DNA from: Actinomycetales bacterium
Lineage (GTDB): Bacteria; Actinomycetota; Actinomycetes; S36-B12
Length of the DNA stretch: 64,000 nucleotides
Reading direction: 5' to 3'
Assembly: GCA_016125355.1 (NCBI GenBank)
Contig: WGLX01000008.1
Coordinates: forward strand, 1 to 64,000
Shown piece after piece: positions 33,835 to 42,207 of the stretch. A model generated the notes under the pieces. It worked only from the letters and a program-made list of their open reading frames with translations. It was not told the origin of the DNA and did no database searches. How positions within the stretch are numbered: position 1 is the stretch's first letter; every line of letters begins with the position of its first letter. The translations under genes and the position numbers were made by a program.

Positions 33835-34929
33835 ATGCCCCGCGACCTGCCGCTGTCCAGCCTGGACGCTGAGGAGCTCGGCGAGCTCCGTCTCACCGTT
33901 CGCGATGCCTCCACGGAGGCCGGCTACCCCGAGCGGGTCCGTGAGCTGGAGGGATCGCCCACCGGCCTGGATGCCGACCTGTGGAAGCTGCTCGCGGAGG
34001 ACATCGGCCTCGCCGGAGTGGGGCTCCCCGAGGAGGTCGGGGGCCTCGGGGGTCTGGCGGAGGTGCTTGCGGTCGCCGAGGAGCTCGGTGCCACGCTGGC
34101 ACCCGTCCCCTTCGTGTCGAGCACGGTGCTGGCGGGCCAGATCCTGGCCGGCTGCGGCTCCGCGGCCGATCCGTACCTGGAGCGAGTGGCGGCCGGGGAG
34201 GTCGCCGGACCGGCCATCACCGATACACGAGGGGTCTGGTCGGCAGACGCCGTGGGCTGCACGTCGGACGGCGCCGCGGTCTCCGGGTCGGTGCGCTTCG
34301 TGCCCTTCGGCACCTCAGCCGGCTTCTTCGTGGTCGCCGCTCGCACAGATGCGGGCATCGACGTGTTCGCGGTGGAGGCGGCCGACGCCGAAATCACGCC
34401 CCTCGCCTCGCTGGACTTCTCACGCCCCTCGGCGACCGTCACCTTCGACTCCGCTCCCGCGGTGCGGCTGACGGCCGATGGCGCCGGGCAGGTGGCGGTC
34501 GGCGATGGCGTGGATGTCGCGCTGCTCGCCGTCGCCGCGGACCAGCTCGGTGGCACCCAGCGGTGCTTCGACATGACGCTGGACTACGTGAAGGTGCGTC
34601 GCCAGTTCAACCGGGAGATCGGCAGCTTCCAGGCCATCAAGCACCGCATGGCCGATGCGCTGATGCTCGTGGAGATGGCGCGCTCGGGGCTCGAGCGGAT
34701 CACGTGGGCTCCGGCGGACAACCGCGCCGCGGAGGCCTCGGTCATCAAGGCGTGGGGGTCCGACTCGTACCAGGACCTCGCGGCGGAGGCGATCCAGCTG
34801 CACGGCGGCATCGGCTTCACCTGGGAGCACGACGCCCACCTGTACTTCCGCCGGGCCCGCTACGACGCAGCGTTCCTCGGCGATGCCCCGTACCACCGCG
34901 AGCGGGTGGCCACCCTCCTCGGCTGGTAG
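33835..34929 (+). CDS. Acyl-CoA dehydrogenase family protein (short, partner-type subunit)
   Basis: 364 residues with the acyl-CoA dehydrogenase fold: GLAGVGLPEEVGGLGG near 60, and the C-terminal QLHGGIGFTWEHDAHLYFRRA segment typical of actinobacterial FadE proteins that form mixed alpha-beta dehydrogenases with a second subunit. The ATG with ACGGAG 4 bases upstream is chosen over in-frame starts further up. A full-length dehydrogenase lies convergently next door and is the natural partner. Electrons would go to ETF (etfBA at the left end). Chain or ring substrate is not predictable. Confidence 0.88.
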   Translation: MPRDLPLSSLDAEELGELRLTVRDASTEAGYPERVRELEGSPTGLDADLWKLLAEDIGLAGVGLPEEVGGLGGLAEVLAVAEELGATLAPVPFVSSTVLAGQILAGCGSAADPYLERVAAGEVAGPAITDTRGVWSADAVGCTSDGAAVSGSVRFVPFGTSAGFFVVAARTDAGIDVFAVEAADAEITPLASLDFSRPSATVTFDSAPAVRLTADGAGQVAVGDGVDVALLAVAADQLGGTQRCFDMTLDYVKVRRQFNREIGSFQAIKHRMADALMLVEMARSGLERITWAPADNRAAEASVIKAWGSDSYQDLAAEAIQLHGGIGFTWEHDAHLYFRRARYDAAFLGDAPYHRERVATLLGW

Positions 34930-34938
34930 CTCACAGAT

Positions 34939-35002
34939 CGCCGACTGCTACGGCTTTCGTCACAACGGGCTACCTGTGTGACGAAAGCCGTAGCAGTCGG
35001 CG
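34939..35002. terminator. Bidirectional hairpin between convergent acyl-CoA dehydrogenase genes
   Basis: Perfect 25-base inverted repeat: 34939-34963 pairs with 34978-35002, loop of 14 bases. It starts 9 bases after one stop codon and ends 9 bases before the other, so it can end transcripts from both sides. Confidence 0.85.
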
Positions 35003-35011
35003 GGGTGGTGG

Positions 35012-36265
35012 CTAGGACTTGGCGAGCTGGGAGAAGGGCGCCTTGTCGACGCGCTGCTCCGCCGGCAGGCCCAGCACCCGCTCGCTGATGATGTTGCGCT
35101 GGATCTCGTCCGTGCCGCCGGCCAGGCGGTAGCCCGGGGCCCCGAGCACGTGCTCGGTCCACGCGAACTCGCCCCACTCCCCGGTGTCGGCCACCATCGC
35201 CATGCCCAGCAGGTGCGACGCGCAGTCACCGATCCGGACGAGGTTGTCCGACGCGAGCAGCTTGCCCAGCGACCCGGCCGGGCCGGGCTTGTCGCCCGAC
35301 GCCGTCGCCCGCGCCACCTTGGCCACCATCGCCGCATGCAGCCGCGTGCGGATGTAGACGTCCGCAAGCTCCTGGCGCACCACCGGGTCACCACCGACGC
35401 CGAGATGGCGGGCCAGCTCGACGAGGTCGTCCGCCGTGCCGCCCTTGCGGCGGTGGCCCGAGCCCGACGACGAGCGCTCGAAGCCGAGGGTCGCCTGCGC
35501 CACCTTCCAGCCAGCATCGACGTCGCCGATCCGCAGAGCGTCCGAGACGCGCACCTCGTCGAAGAAGACCTCGTTGAAGGTCGATGGCCCGCTCATCTGG
35601 CGGATGGGGCGGACCTCCACGCCCGAGGCGTCCATGGGCACCAGGAAGGCGGTGATCCCGGCCTGCTTGACGACGTCGGGGTTGGTGCGCGCCAGGAGGA
35701 AGCCGTACTCGGAGAACTGGGCGTTGGAGCTCCAGATCTTCTGCCCGCTGATCACCCAGTCGTCGCCGTCGCGGACCGCCTTCGTGGTCAGGCCGGCGAG
35801 GTCCGAGCCCGCGCCCGGCTCGCTGAACAGCTGGCAGCACAGCATGTCCGTGCGAAGGAACGCGCGTGCGAACCGATCGCGCTGCTCATCGGTGCCGAAC
35901 ACGCTCACCGCCGCACCCACGAGGTTGGTCGTCACGGAGATGATCTCCGACGACGGCGGCACCGCGAACTCGCGCTCCTCGTCGGCGAAGGCCACGGCGT
36001 ACACGCTCGGCAGGCCGGCGCCGCCGTACTCCTCGGGCAGCGCGATCGCGCCGTAGCCCGCGTCGAATCGCTTGCGGCGGTACTCACGCACGCGGTCGAG
36101 GTAGGCGACCTCCTCGTCATGCGACATCGCCAGGAAGATCTGCAGGCGCGGATCGCCGACGCCCCACTCGAAGACCTCCTCGGTCCTCGGCTCGGCAACG
36201 GTCGCCAGCCAGGCGCGCACCTCGGCGCGCCAGGCCTCGAGGTGGGCGGGATCGTGGTCGGCCAC
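35012..36265 (-). CDS. Acyl-CoA dehydrogenase family protein
   Basis: 417 residues, full acyl-CoA dehydrogenase: FALPEEYGGAG-type N-domain segment, QLFSEPGAGSDLAGL (about 140) for FAD/substrate binding, GQKIWSSNA, and the C-terminal GGTDEIQRNIISERVLG. The GTG start follows AAGGAGG. It is the last gene of the operon 71-aa protein, zinc-type reductase, DUF35, thiolase-like, dehydrogenase. Together with the shorter dehydrogenase next door it could form a mixed heterotetramer like those used on steroid side chains (family knowledge; pairing is inference). Confidence 0.92.
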   Translation of the reverse strand: MADHDPAHLEAWRAEVRAWLATVAEPRTEEVFEWGVGDPRLQIFLAMSHDEEVAYLDRVREYRRKRFDAGYGAIALPEEYGGAGLPSVYAVAFADEEREFAVPPSSEIISVTTNLVGAAVSVFGTDEQRDRFARAFLRTDMLCCQLFSEPGAGSDLAGLTTKAVRDGDDWVISGQKIWSSNAQFSEYGFLLARTNPDVVKQAGITAFLVPMDASGVEVRPIRQMSGPSTFNEVFFDEVRVSDALRIGDVDAGWKVAQATLGFERSSSGSGHRRKGGTADDLVELARHLGVGGDPVVRQELADVYIRTRLHAAMVAKVARATASGDKPGPAGSLGKLLASDNLVRIGDCASHLLGMAMVADTGEWGEFAWTEHVLGAPGYRLAGGTDEIQRNIISERVLGLPAEQRVDKAPFSQLAKS

Positions 36266-36285
36266 CGGCCGTCCTCCTTCGTGGG

Positions 36286-37449
36286 TCAGTCGACAGTCAG
36301 CACCGTGCACGCGCTGATGCCCGGTGCTCCGTAGACGTGGGTGAATCCGATGGTCGGGCCGCCGGGCACCTGCTTGCCGTCCGCCCGGCCCTGGAGCTGG
36401 AGGACCACCTCGTGCACCTGCCGCAGGCCGGAGGCGCCCACGGGCTCCCCGTTGGCGAGCAGGCCGCCGTCGGTGTTGACGGGCAGCCGGCCGTCGATGA
36501 GGTAGTCGCCGTTGCGGTACCCCTCCTCCTGGGCACCGTGCTCCACGAGCCCGGTCTCCGCCAGGTGGATGACCTCGGCGCCCGACTCGGTGTCCTGCAG
36601 CTGCGCGACCTGCACGTCGGACGGCATGATCCCGGCCGCGCTGAAGGCCGCCTTCGCCGCATCGATGGACGGGCTGGTGCGCTCGCCGGGCGACAGCCAC
36701 GTGGAGAAGACCTCGAAGGAGCCCGGTCGCCGACCGCGCAGGGCCACCGACGCCAGCCGCACCGGCTTCTCGCAGAGGTCGAACGCGCGCCGGCCCCGGG
36801 CGAGAACGATGGACACCCCGCCGGCATCGGGCGAGCAGAACATGAACCGGGTGAGCGGGTCGTTGATCATGTCGGCGTCGACCGCCTCGTCGACCGTCAC
36901 CGGCTTGCGGCGCCACGCGTACGGGTGCGCTGCCGCGTAGTCGAAGGCCTTCTCGGAGGCGTACCCCAGGGTGCGGGGATCGATGCCGTGCTCATGGAGG
37001 TACCGCTGGATCTTGAGGGCGAAGTACGACGTGGTGACCATCATGCCGGTCTGCCCGTACCAGTCGCCGATGCCGTAGCGGGCCGGCGACGCGTTGAAGG
37101 CCCCGCGCGCGTGGTTGTCGTAGCCGACGACGCAGGCGATGTCGGTGCCCTCGGCGAGCAGGCCGTTGCGGGCCGTCATCAGCGCGACGCCACCCGTGGC
37201 GCACCCGTTCTTCACGGTGACGAACGGCAGCCCGGTCAGGCCGAGACGGGCCACCAGGTTGTCGGGCTTCGTCTCGCCGTTGGTGCCGCCGACGGCGAAG
37301 TCGACGTCCTTCCACGTCAGGCCGCAGTCGGCGAGGGCACCGCGCACCGCCTGTTCGGCGAGGTCGTTGTCCTCGCCGTCGAAGCGGCCGAAGGTGGTCC
37401 GGGCGGCCCCGACGATGTAGATCTCGTCGTCCGCGGCGCGCCCGCTCAT
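36286..37449 (-). CDS. Thiolase-like protein, SCP2-thiolase/Ltp2-like (possible retro-aldolase)
   Basis: 387 residues of the thiolase fold, from the lipid-transfer-protein branch. The nucleophilic Cys is in VKNGCATGG (about 82), and HVYGAPGISACTVLTVD closes the protein. It overlaps a DUF35 gene by 4 bases. In actinobacterial steroid catabolism, Ltp2 works with a DUF35 protein as a retro-aldolase that cleaves a side-chain C-C bond; the same gene pair here, beside acyl-CoA dehydrogenases, suggests an equivalent cleavage (inference). A regular thiolase step is the alternative. Confidence 0.88.
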   Translation of the reverse strand: MSGRAADDEIYIVGAARTTFGRFDGEDNDLAEQAVRGALADCGLTWKDVDFAVGGTNGETKPDNLVARLGLTGLPFVTVKNGCATGGVALMTARNGLLAEGTDIACVVGYDNHARGAFNASPARYGIGDWYGQTGMMVTTSYFALKIQRYLHEHGIDPRTLGYASEKAFDYAAAHPYAWRRKPVTVDEAVDADMINDPLTRFMFCSPDAGGVSIVLARGRRAFDLCEKPVRLASVALRGRRPGSFEVFSTWLSPGERTSPSIDAAKAAFSAAGIMPSDVQVAQLQDTESGAEVIHLAETGLVEHGAQEEGYRNGDYLIDGRLPVNTDGGLLANGEPVGASGLRQVHEVVLQLQGRADGKQVPGGPTIGFTHVYGAPGISACTVLTVD

Positions 37450-37841
37450 GACGTTGCCTCGAATCCGTAGGTCTGCACCGGGGTGTCGCCGTCAGTCCAC
37501 GCCGTGGCGAGCGTCAGCCGCACCGGCTCGCCGATCTGCCAGGTGGTCCTGCCGAGCAGCCAGCCCTCGACGATGACCGGGCCGAGGTCGACGTAGCCGA
37601 TGCTGAACGGCGCGAAGGCGTCCGTGCGGTAGGGCGGCTTCGGCTCGAAGTGCTGCGTCGTCCACGACCACACGACGCCCTCGGTCGGCAGGGCCACCGG
37701 CTGCACGTCGACCCCGGTGCACATCGGACACGAGCCGAGCGCCGGGAACACCGTCGCCCCGCAGTCCGAGCACGCCGAACCCCGCAGGGCCACCGGGTCC
37801 AGGGAGGCGAAGAGGGTCTCGTCGACGACGGTCAGAGGCAT
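37446..37841 (-). CDS. DUF35 OB-fold/zinc-ribbon protein, partner of the thiolase-like enzyme
   Basis: 131 residues. The rubredoxin-like zinc ribbon is clear: CSDCG (24-27) and CPMC (38-41), followed by an OB fold (VWSWTTQHFEPKPPY). DUF35 proteins bind CoA esters or hydratase/thiolase partners. It overlaps the thiolase-like gene by 4 bases, so a complex with that enzyme is likely, as for Ltp2 with the DUF35 part of its hydratase partner in steroid pathways. Confidence 0.92.
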   Translation of the reverse strand: MPLTVVDETLFASLDPVALRGSACSDCGATVFPALGSCPMCTGVDVQPVALPTEGVVWSWTTQHFEPKPPYRTDAFAPFSIGYVDLGPVIVEGWLLGRTTWQIGEPVRLTLATAWTDGDTPVQTYGFEATS

Positions 37842-37850
37842 CCGGGCCGC

Positions 37851-38858
37851 CTACTCGCTGAGCCGGATCAGGGCCTTGCCGAGGTTCGCTCCGTTGAGCA
37901 GCCCCTCCAGGCCGGCACCGGCGTTCTCGATGCCCTCGAAGATCGTGGCGCGATCGACGAGCTCGCCGCTGGCCAGCCAGCCGCTCACCCGGGCCTCGAA
38001 CTCCGGGCGCAGGTCCTCGAAGTCACGGACGATGAACCCGCTGATCGTCACGCGGCGCAGGACGATCTCGATGAGCTCCGCCAGCGACGGCTGGTCCTGG
38101 GATCCGAAGTTGGACACGGCCCCGCACATGCTGATGCGTCCATGGATCTTCATGTTGTGGAAGGCATCGACCATCTGCCAGCCGCCCACGTTGTCGAAGA
38201 ACAGGTCGATGCCGTCCGGTGCCGCATCGCCCAGCGCCTGCCGGACGTTCTCGTTGCGGTAGTCGATGACGTGGTCGAATCCGCACTCCTCGCGCAGCCA
38301 GGCGCACTTCTCCGGCCCGCCGGCGCTGCCGATGACGCGGCCGGCGCCCATGAGGCGGGCGAACTGGCCGGCCATGCTGCCGACCGCACCGCCCGCGCCC
38401 GTGACGAAGACGGTCTCCCCCGGCTGGATCCGCCCGACCGGCAGCAGCCCCGCGTACGCCGTGAAGCCGGTCTGCCCCATCGAGGCGAGCCACGACGCGG
38501 CCGGCGCCTTGTCGAGGTCGCAGATCGTGGCGGCCGAGTCGCTGACGACGGCGTACTCGCGCCAGCCCATGCGATGCCGGACCGTCGCCCCCACGGGGAG
38601 GAGGTCGGACAGGGACTCCTCGACGACGCCGATGGCCGAGCCGTCGAGCGGACCGCCGATCTCGAAGTTCGTCGTGTACTGCTTCTCGCCGGGATCCATG
38701 CGCCCGCGCGTGGACGGGTCCACGCTCATGTACTGGTTGCGCACCAGCGCGGTGCCCGGGGTCAGCTCCGGAAGATCGATGGTGCCCAACGTGAGGGCCT
38801 CGGCCACGGCCGTGCCCTGAGGGCGGTGATCGAGCAGGACGGCGGTCGTCTGCCTCAC
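37851..38858 (-). CDS. Medium-chain dehydrogenase/reductase, leukotriene B4 dehydrogenase/CurA-like enoyl reductase
   Basis: 335 residues, zinc-less MDR: no structural Cys cluster, cofactor loop VTGAGGAVGSMAGQ (about 150), and the NQYMSVDPSTRGRMD segment near residue 40 typical of NADP-dependent alkenal/enone reductases. The GTG start overlaps the 71-aa gene stop by 4 bases (GTGA). It likely reduces an activated C=C bond of an intermediate before CoA-dependent cleavage by the following genes (inference). Confidence 0.9.
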   Translation of the reverse strand: MRQTTAVLLDHRPQGTAVAEALTLGTIDLPELTPGTALVRNQYMSVDPSTRGRMDPGEKQYTTNFEIGGPLDGSAIGVVEESLSDLLPVGATVRHRMGWREYAVVSDSAATICDLDKAPAASWLASMGQTGFTAYAGLLPVGRIQPGETVFVTGAGGAVGSMAGQFARLMGAGRVIGSAGGPEKCAWLREECGFDHVIDYRNENVRQALGDAAPDGIDLFFDNVGGWQMVDAFHNMKIHGRISMCGAVSNFGSQDQPSLAELIEIVLRRVTISGFIVRDFEDLRPEFEARVSGWLASGELVDRATIFEGIENAGAGLEGLLNGANLGKALIRLSE

Positions 38859-39070
38859 GAGTTGGCCTCCCGGAGGGCGCGGGCCTCGGGAGTGCGACCG
38901 ACCCAGCCGGCGGCCTGGAGGTCCACGTCGATGATCTCGCCCTCGAACCAGACGCCGTTGTCGTCGAAGATGCCGTAACGGCCTGTCTCCGGGTCGTCGA
39001 CCCGGACGAGGCCGACCTCGTTGACCGAGTAGTGGAACCCCGAGATCGGGTGCTTGTACACCTTCGCCAT
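38855..39070 (-). CDS. Conserved-looking small protein of unknown function (71 aa)
   Basis: 71 residues: MAKVYKHPISGFHYSVNEVG onward, acidic and Asp-rich in the middle (RVDDPETGRYGIFDDNGVW), no signal, membrane or Cys motif. It has a strong AAGGAG 6 bases before the ATG and a 4-base overlap with the enone-reductase gene, so it is a real first gene of that five-gene operon. I do not recognise the family. A small accessory or stabilising subunit is possible. Confidence 0.75.
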   Translation of the reverse strand: MAKVYKHPISGFHYSVNEVGLVRVDDPETGRYGIFDDNGVWFEGEIIDVDLQAAGWVGRTPEARALREANS

Positions 39071-39171
39071 GCCGACTCCTTGGACGCTCTGGCACATGGG
39101 AACGGATCCAAAGACTACACAACTTGTCACGGTCTACAGTAACTTTCTTTTCCCCGCCTGATCGGAGCCCC

Positions 39172-39726
39172 ATGACGAACCCGCCGAATGCCGCACAGGC
39201 CGCCCTGCCCGGCCGCCTCGTCCAGATCGCCTACCGCGTCCCCGATCTGGAGGCGGCCTGCCACGAGTGGGCGCAGAAGGTCGGGGCCGGGCCGTTCCTG
39301 TGCCGTCCGCACCTGCCGGTGACCGCGACGCACAACGGTGAGCCGGCCGTGTACGACCACTCGGCGGCCTTCGGCCAGTGGGGTCCGGTCATGCTGGAGC
39401 TCATCCAGGTGCACGCATGCGAGCCCGCCGCCATGCAGGAGGTCCTCGAGCACGACCGCGTCGGCCAGCCCAACCACTTCGCCTGCTTCGTGGACGATCT
39501 CGAGGCCGCCAGTGCTGCGCTCGAGGAGCAGGGCATGCCGCTGACCATGGCCCTGGTGTCGTCCAGCGGCATGCAGGTGCACTTCCATGACGCTCGCCAC
39601 GTCGTGGGCGGCGTGCTCGAGCTCTACGTCGGAACACCTCACCTGCAGGGGTTCTACGACAAGGTCGCCGCGATGGCCGACGGCTGGGACGGGTCCGACG
39701 TGGTGCGCTGGATCGAGTCGTCGTGA
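39172..39726 (+). CDS. VOC (glyoxalase/bleomycin-resistance/extradiol dioxygenase) fold protein
   Basis: 184 residues: RLVQIAYRVPDLEAACHEWAQKVGAGPF (start, about 15-42) and NHFACFVDDLEAA (about 102) are the repeating beta-alpha-beta units of the VOC fold, with possible metal ligands His103 and Glu in GGVLELYVG. This group includes epimerases, dioxygenases and isomerases. ATG with CGGAG upstream; overlaps the next gene by 4 bases. It diverges from the 71-aa/enone reductase operon and may share its control region. Reaction not assignable. Confidence 0.85.
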   Translation: MTNPPNAAQAALPGRLVQIAYRVPDLEAACHEWAQKVGAGPFLCRPHLPVTATHNGEPAVYDHSAAFGQWGPVMLELIQVHACEPAAMQEVLEHDRVGQPNHFACFVDDLEAASAALEEQGMPLTMALVSSSGMQVHFHDARHVVGGVLELYVGTPHLQGFYDKVAAMADGWDGSDVVRWIESS

Positions 39727-40058
39727 CCGCCCTCGGGGTGCTGGCGACCCTCGTCGCGCCGACCGGACGGCGCGAGGAGACGCTGGCCGCGATCCAGGCG
39801 CTGCAGACGGCGGCGACCGACGAGCCGGGCACGACGATGTACGCCCTGCACGAGCACCGCGACGAGCCGGGCACGTTCAGCATCATCGAGCGCTACGAGG
39901 ACGAGGCCGCCCTGCAGGCGCATGCGACCAGTTCCGCGATGGCCGCGTTCAGGGCGGCGCTGGCCGACCTCGGCATCCGCCCGACGCTGGTGTTCCTCAC
40001 GCCCATCGACCCGCCCGACCCCCGGGAGCCGCACCCGCTCGCCTTCATGGCCCACTGA
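39723..40058 (+). CDS. Antibiotic biosynthesis monooxygenase (ABM)-like dimeric barrel protein
   Basis: 111 residues: LGVLATLVAPTGRREETLAAIQAL, then TTMYALHEHRDEPGTFSIIERYEDEAAL split over 38-67, and FRAALADLGIRP, the pattern of ABM/YgiN-type small barrels that can be cofactorless quinol monooxygenases or degradative accessory enzymes. GTG start overlapping the VOC stop (GTGA), so the two are coupled. Its stop is followed at once by the hairpin doublet at 40.06 kb. Confidence 0.8.
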   Translation: MTALGVLATLVAPTGRREETLAAIQALQTAATDEPGTTMYALHEHRDEPGTFSIIERYEDEAALQAHATSSAMAAFRAALADLGIRPTLVFLTPIDPPDPREPHPLAFMAH

Positions 40059-40059
40059 C

Positions 40060-40149
40060 TCGTTTCTCCCACGTAGTGGGACAAACGATGCAAACAGGGG
40101 TCGCTACCTCGATTTTGGCTCGTTTGTCCCGCGTAGTGGGACAAACGAG
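40060..40149. repeat. Hairpin doublet (repeat family copy 1) at the 3' end of a histidine phosphatase gene
   Basis: Two hairpins of almost the same sequence: 40060-40072 with 40076-40088 (TCGTTTCTCCCAC, one mismatch) and 40119-40132 with 40136-40149 (CTCGTTTGTCCCGC, one G-T type mismatch), each with loop GTA. A 30-base spacer with GCAAACA and GATTTTG separates them. A second doublet of the same design lies at 58.4 kb, also at the end of a histidine phosphatase gene. Probably a terminator-type or REP-like element. Confidence 0.85.
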
Positions 40150-40797
40150 TTAGCGGTTGGTGCGGAGGCCGGGCTGGCCGAGGAGGTGGGCGTGATCGTT
40201 GAAGGACACCAGCGACAGCCCCCGAGCTCCGGCGACGACCGTCGTGATGGAGGCGTTGACGCTCACCCGGTTCAGGGCGACGACGCCCGCCGCGTCGGCG
40301 CCGAGCAGCCGCCCGACGAGGGCCGCGGTCACGCCGGCCGACGTGGCCACGATGGCATCGGACCCGGGCGCCAGCCCGGCGGCCACTGCGACCAGCGCGT
40401 CGTAGGCCCCATCGACGAAGCCCGCCCAGCGCTCATCCCCCGCCGCGAACCACGCCATCATCACGTCGTCGAGGTGTCGCTGGAACTCATCGGACGACAT
40501 CCCGACGGTCGCGTCGGGACGACCGAGATGCGCATTGACCGCGCCGTGCGCGTCGAACTCGTCGAACCGCGGATCGATCAAGGGATCACCGGGCCGTCCC
40601 ATGGCCGCCGCCGCGATCTGGGCCGTGCTGCGCTGACGCAGCAGCCCACCCGACCAGAAGGCGGGAGCACGCACGCCCCGCCGCCCGAGCTCGTGGCCGG
40701 CCAGTTCCGCCTGGCGTACGCCCAGATCCGACAGCACGTCGTAGTCGTCGGTGCCGAAGCTCGCCTGCCCGTGCCTCAGCAGGTAGATGACCGGCAT
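40150..40797 (-). CDS. Histidine phosphatase (phosphoglycerate mutase-like) family protein
   Basis: 215 residues. The catalytic motif is YLLRHGQASFG (His9), with a second His expected in the C-terminal part, where the usual SHGG is altered to VATSAGVTAAL, so the second catalytic His is not obvious. This is a possible loss or change of activity. It lies 24 bases after the E2 gene in the E1alpha-E1beta-E2 operon, tying a phosphatase to the 2-oxoacid dehydrogenase. Its stop codon lies at the edge of the hairpin doublet. Confidence 0.85.
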   Translation of the reverse strand: MPVIYLLRHGQASFGTDDYDVLSDLGVRQAELAGHELGRRGVRAPAFWSGGLLRQRSTAQIAAAAMGRPGDPLIDPRFDEFDAHGAVNAHLGRPDATVGMSSDEFQRHLDDVMMAWFAAGDERWAGFVDGAYDALVAVAAGLAPGSDAIVATSAGVTAALVGRLLGADAAGVVALNRVSVNASITTVVAGARGLSLVSFNDHAHLLGQPGLRTNR

Positions 40798-40821
40798 GCG
40801 CGCCCCCTCCCGCGAGGACGG

Positions 40822-42204
40822 CTAGGAGACCAGGACCAGCGGACGGGCCAGCAGCTCCGCCACGGTCTGCAGGTACTCGGCGGCGGGCGCGCCGTCCACG
40901 GCGCGGTGGTCGAACGTCAGGCTGAGCGTGAGCACCTGGGTGCGCACCCACGCGTCGCCCTCCCACATGCCCGAGTCACGCAGCCGGCCGACGCCGAGGA
41001 TGCCCACGTTGCCCGGGTTGACCACCGGCGTGAACATGTCGACGCCGTACGTGCCCAGCGACGTGACCGCGAAGGTGCCGCCCTCGAGCTCGTCGAGCCC
41101 GATGGACCCGTTGCGGCACCGCTCCGCAAGGTCGCGCGTCGTGGCGGCGAGCTCCGGCAGGGAGAGTCGGTCGCAGTCGCGGATGACGGGGACCATCAGG
41201 CCCCCGGGGACTGCCACCGCGAGGCCCATGTGGATCCGGCCGAGGAGGTGGATCTCCTTGTCGACGATCGTCGCGTTGAGGATGGGGTGCTGCCGCAGGG
41301 CGAGCGCGGCCGCCCGGACGACGAAGTCGTTGAGGCTCGGAACCGGGACGCCCAGAGCCGCGTACTGCTCCTTCATCTCCGACCGCAGGGCCACAACGGC
41401 GTCCATCCGGACCTCGAACCCGTGCGTCAGCTGGGCCATCTCCGTGAGGCTCTGCTGCATGCGGGCCGCGATCGTGCCCCGCATGCCCTTCATGGGCACG
41501 ATGGATACGGACTCCTGCTCGTAGGTCGCCGGAACCGCGACCGACGAGGACGCCACTGCGGCTGCCGCCGTCTCCTGCGGAGTCGTCGCGGCGGCGCGCA
41601 CATCGCTGCGGGTCACGACCCCGTTGGCCGTCGGGATGCTCGACGGGTCGATCCCGGCCGCACGGGCGTCGCGCCGCACCAGGGGCGAGGTCACCCGGCC
41701 CGGGCCCGCGGGCGTCCTCGGCTCCCGCGCTGCGGCCTCCTCGACGTCCTCCGAGACGATCCGGCCGCCGGGGCCGGTCCCGGTCACCTCGCCCAGGTCG
41801 ACGCCCAGCTCGGCGGCCACTCGCCGCGCGTTCGGGGAGATGAAGACGCGGCCGCCCGCTGAGGCGACCTCGACATCGTCGGCGGCCGCCTTCGTCGTGA
41901 TGACGGTGACCTCCTCCTCGACCTGCACCGCGGCAAGGGCCGGGGCAGCGCCCGACGGGGCGGCCTCCCCGTCCGCGAGCAGCCAGCCGAGCACGGATCC
42001 CGGCTCCAGCGTGGAGCCGTCGGGCACCGCGCGGTGGAGGATCCCCTCGGCCTCCGCCTCGACGTCGACATCGATCTTGTCCGTGGCCAGCCGCAGCAGG
42101 GGCGTCCCGACCGTGATGACGGCGCCGTCCTCGACGAGCCATTCGTCGACGGTGCCCTCCTCCATCGTCAGGCCCAGCTTCGGCAGGAGGATCTCGATGG
42201 CCAC
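40822..42204 (-). CDS. Dihydrolipoamide acyltransferase (E2) of a 2-oxoacid/acetoin-type dehydrogenase complex
   Basis: 460 residues: one N-terminal lipoyl domain with the lipoylated Lys43 (ATDKIDV), then two peripheral-subunit-binding domains (about 120-155, ISPNARRVAAELG; about 170-205, TSPLVRRDARAAG), and the acyltransferase domain ending in TFDHRAVDGAP (His433, Asp437). Two binding domains instead of one is unusual. The GTG start has a strong GGAGGTAA. It follows E1beta by 3 bases. No E3 (lipoamide dehydrogenase) gene is in the window. Confidence 0.93.
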   Translation of the reverse strand: MAIEILLPKLGLTMEEGTVDEWLVEDGAVITVGTPLLRLATDKIDVDVEAEAEGILHRAVPDGSTLEPGSVLGWLLADGEAAPSGAAPALAAVQVEEEVTVITTKAAADDVEVASAGGRVFISPNARRVAAELGVDLGEVTGTGPGGRIVSEDVEEAAAREPRTPAGPGRVTSPLVRRDARAAGIDPSSIPTANGVVTRSDVRAAATTPQETAAAAVASSSVAVPATYEQESVSIVPMKGMRGTIAARMQQSLTEMAQLTHGFEVRMDAVVALRSEMKEQYAALGVPVPSLNDFVVRAAALALRQHPILNATIVDKEIHLLGRIHMGLAVAVPGGLMVPVIRDCDRLSLPELAATTRDLAERCRNGSIGLDELEGGTFAVTSLGTYGVDMFTPVVNPGNVGILGVGRLRDSGMWEGDAWVRTQVLTLSLTFDHRAVDGAPAAEYLQTVAELLARPLVLVS

Positions 42205-42207
42205 GCC

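Noticed and set aside
39071-39171. A motif-1 or motif-2 copy in the gap between the 71-aa and VOC genes
   Set aside because: The gap contains AACTTGTCACGGTCTACAGT, which resembles parts of both motifs but matches neither palindrome.
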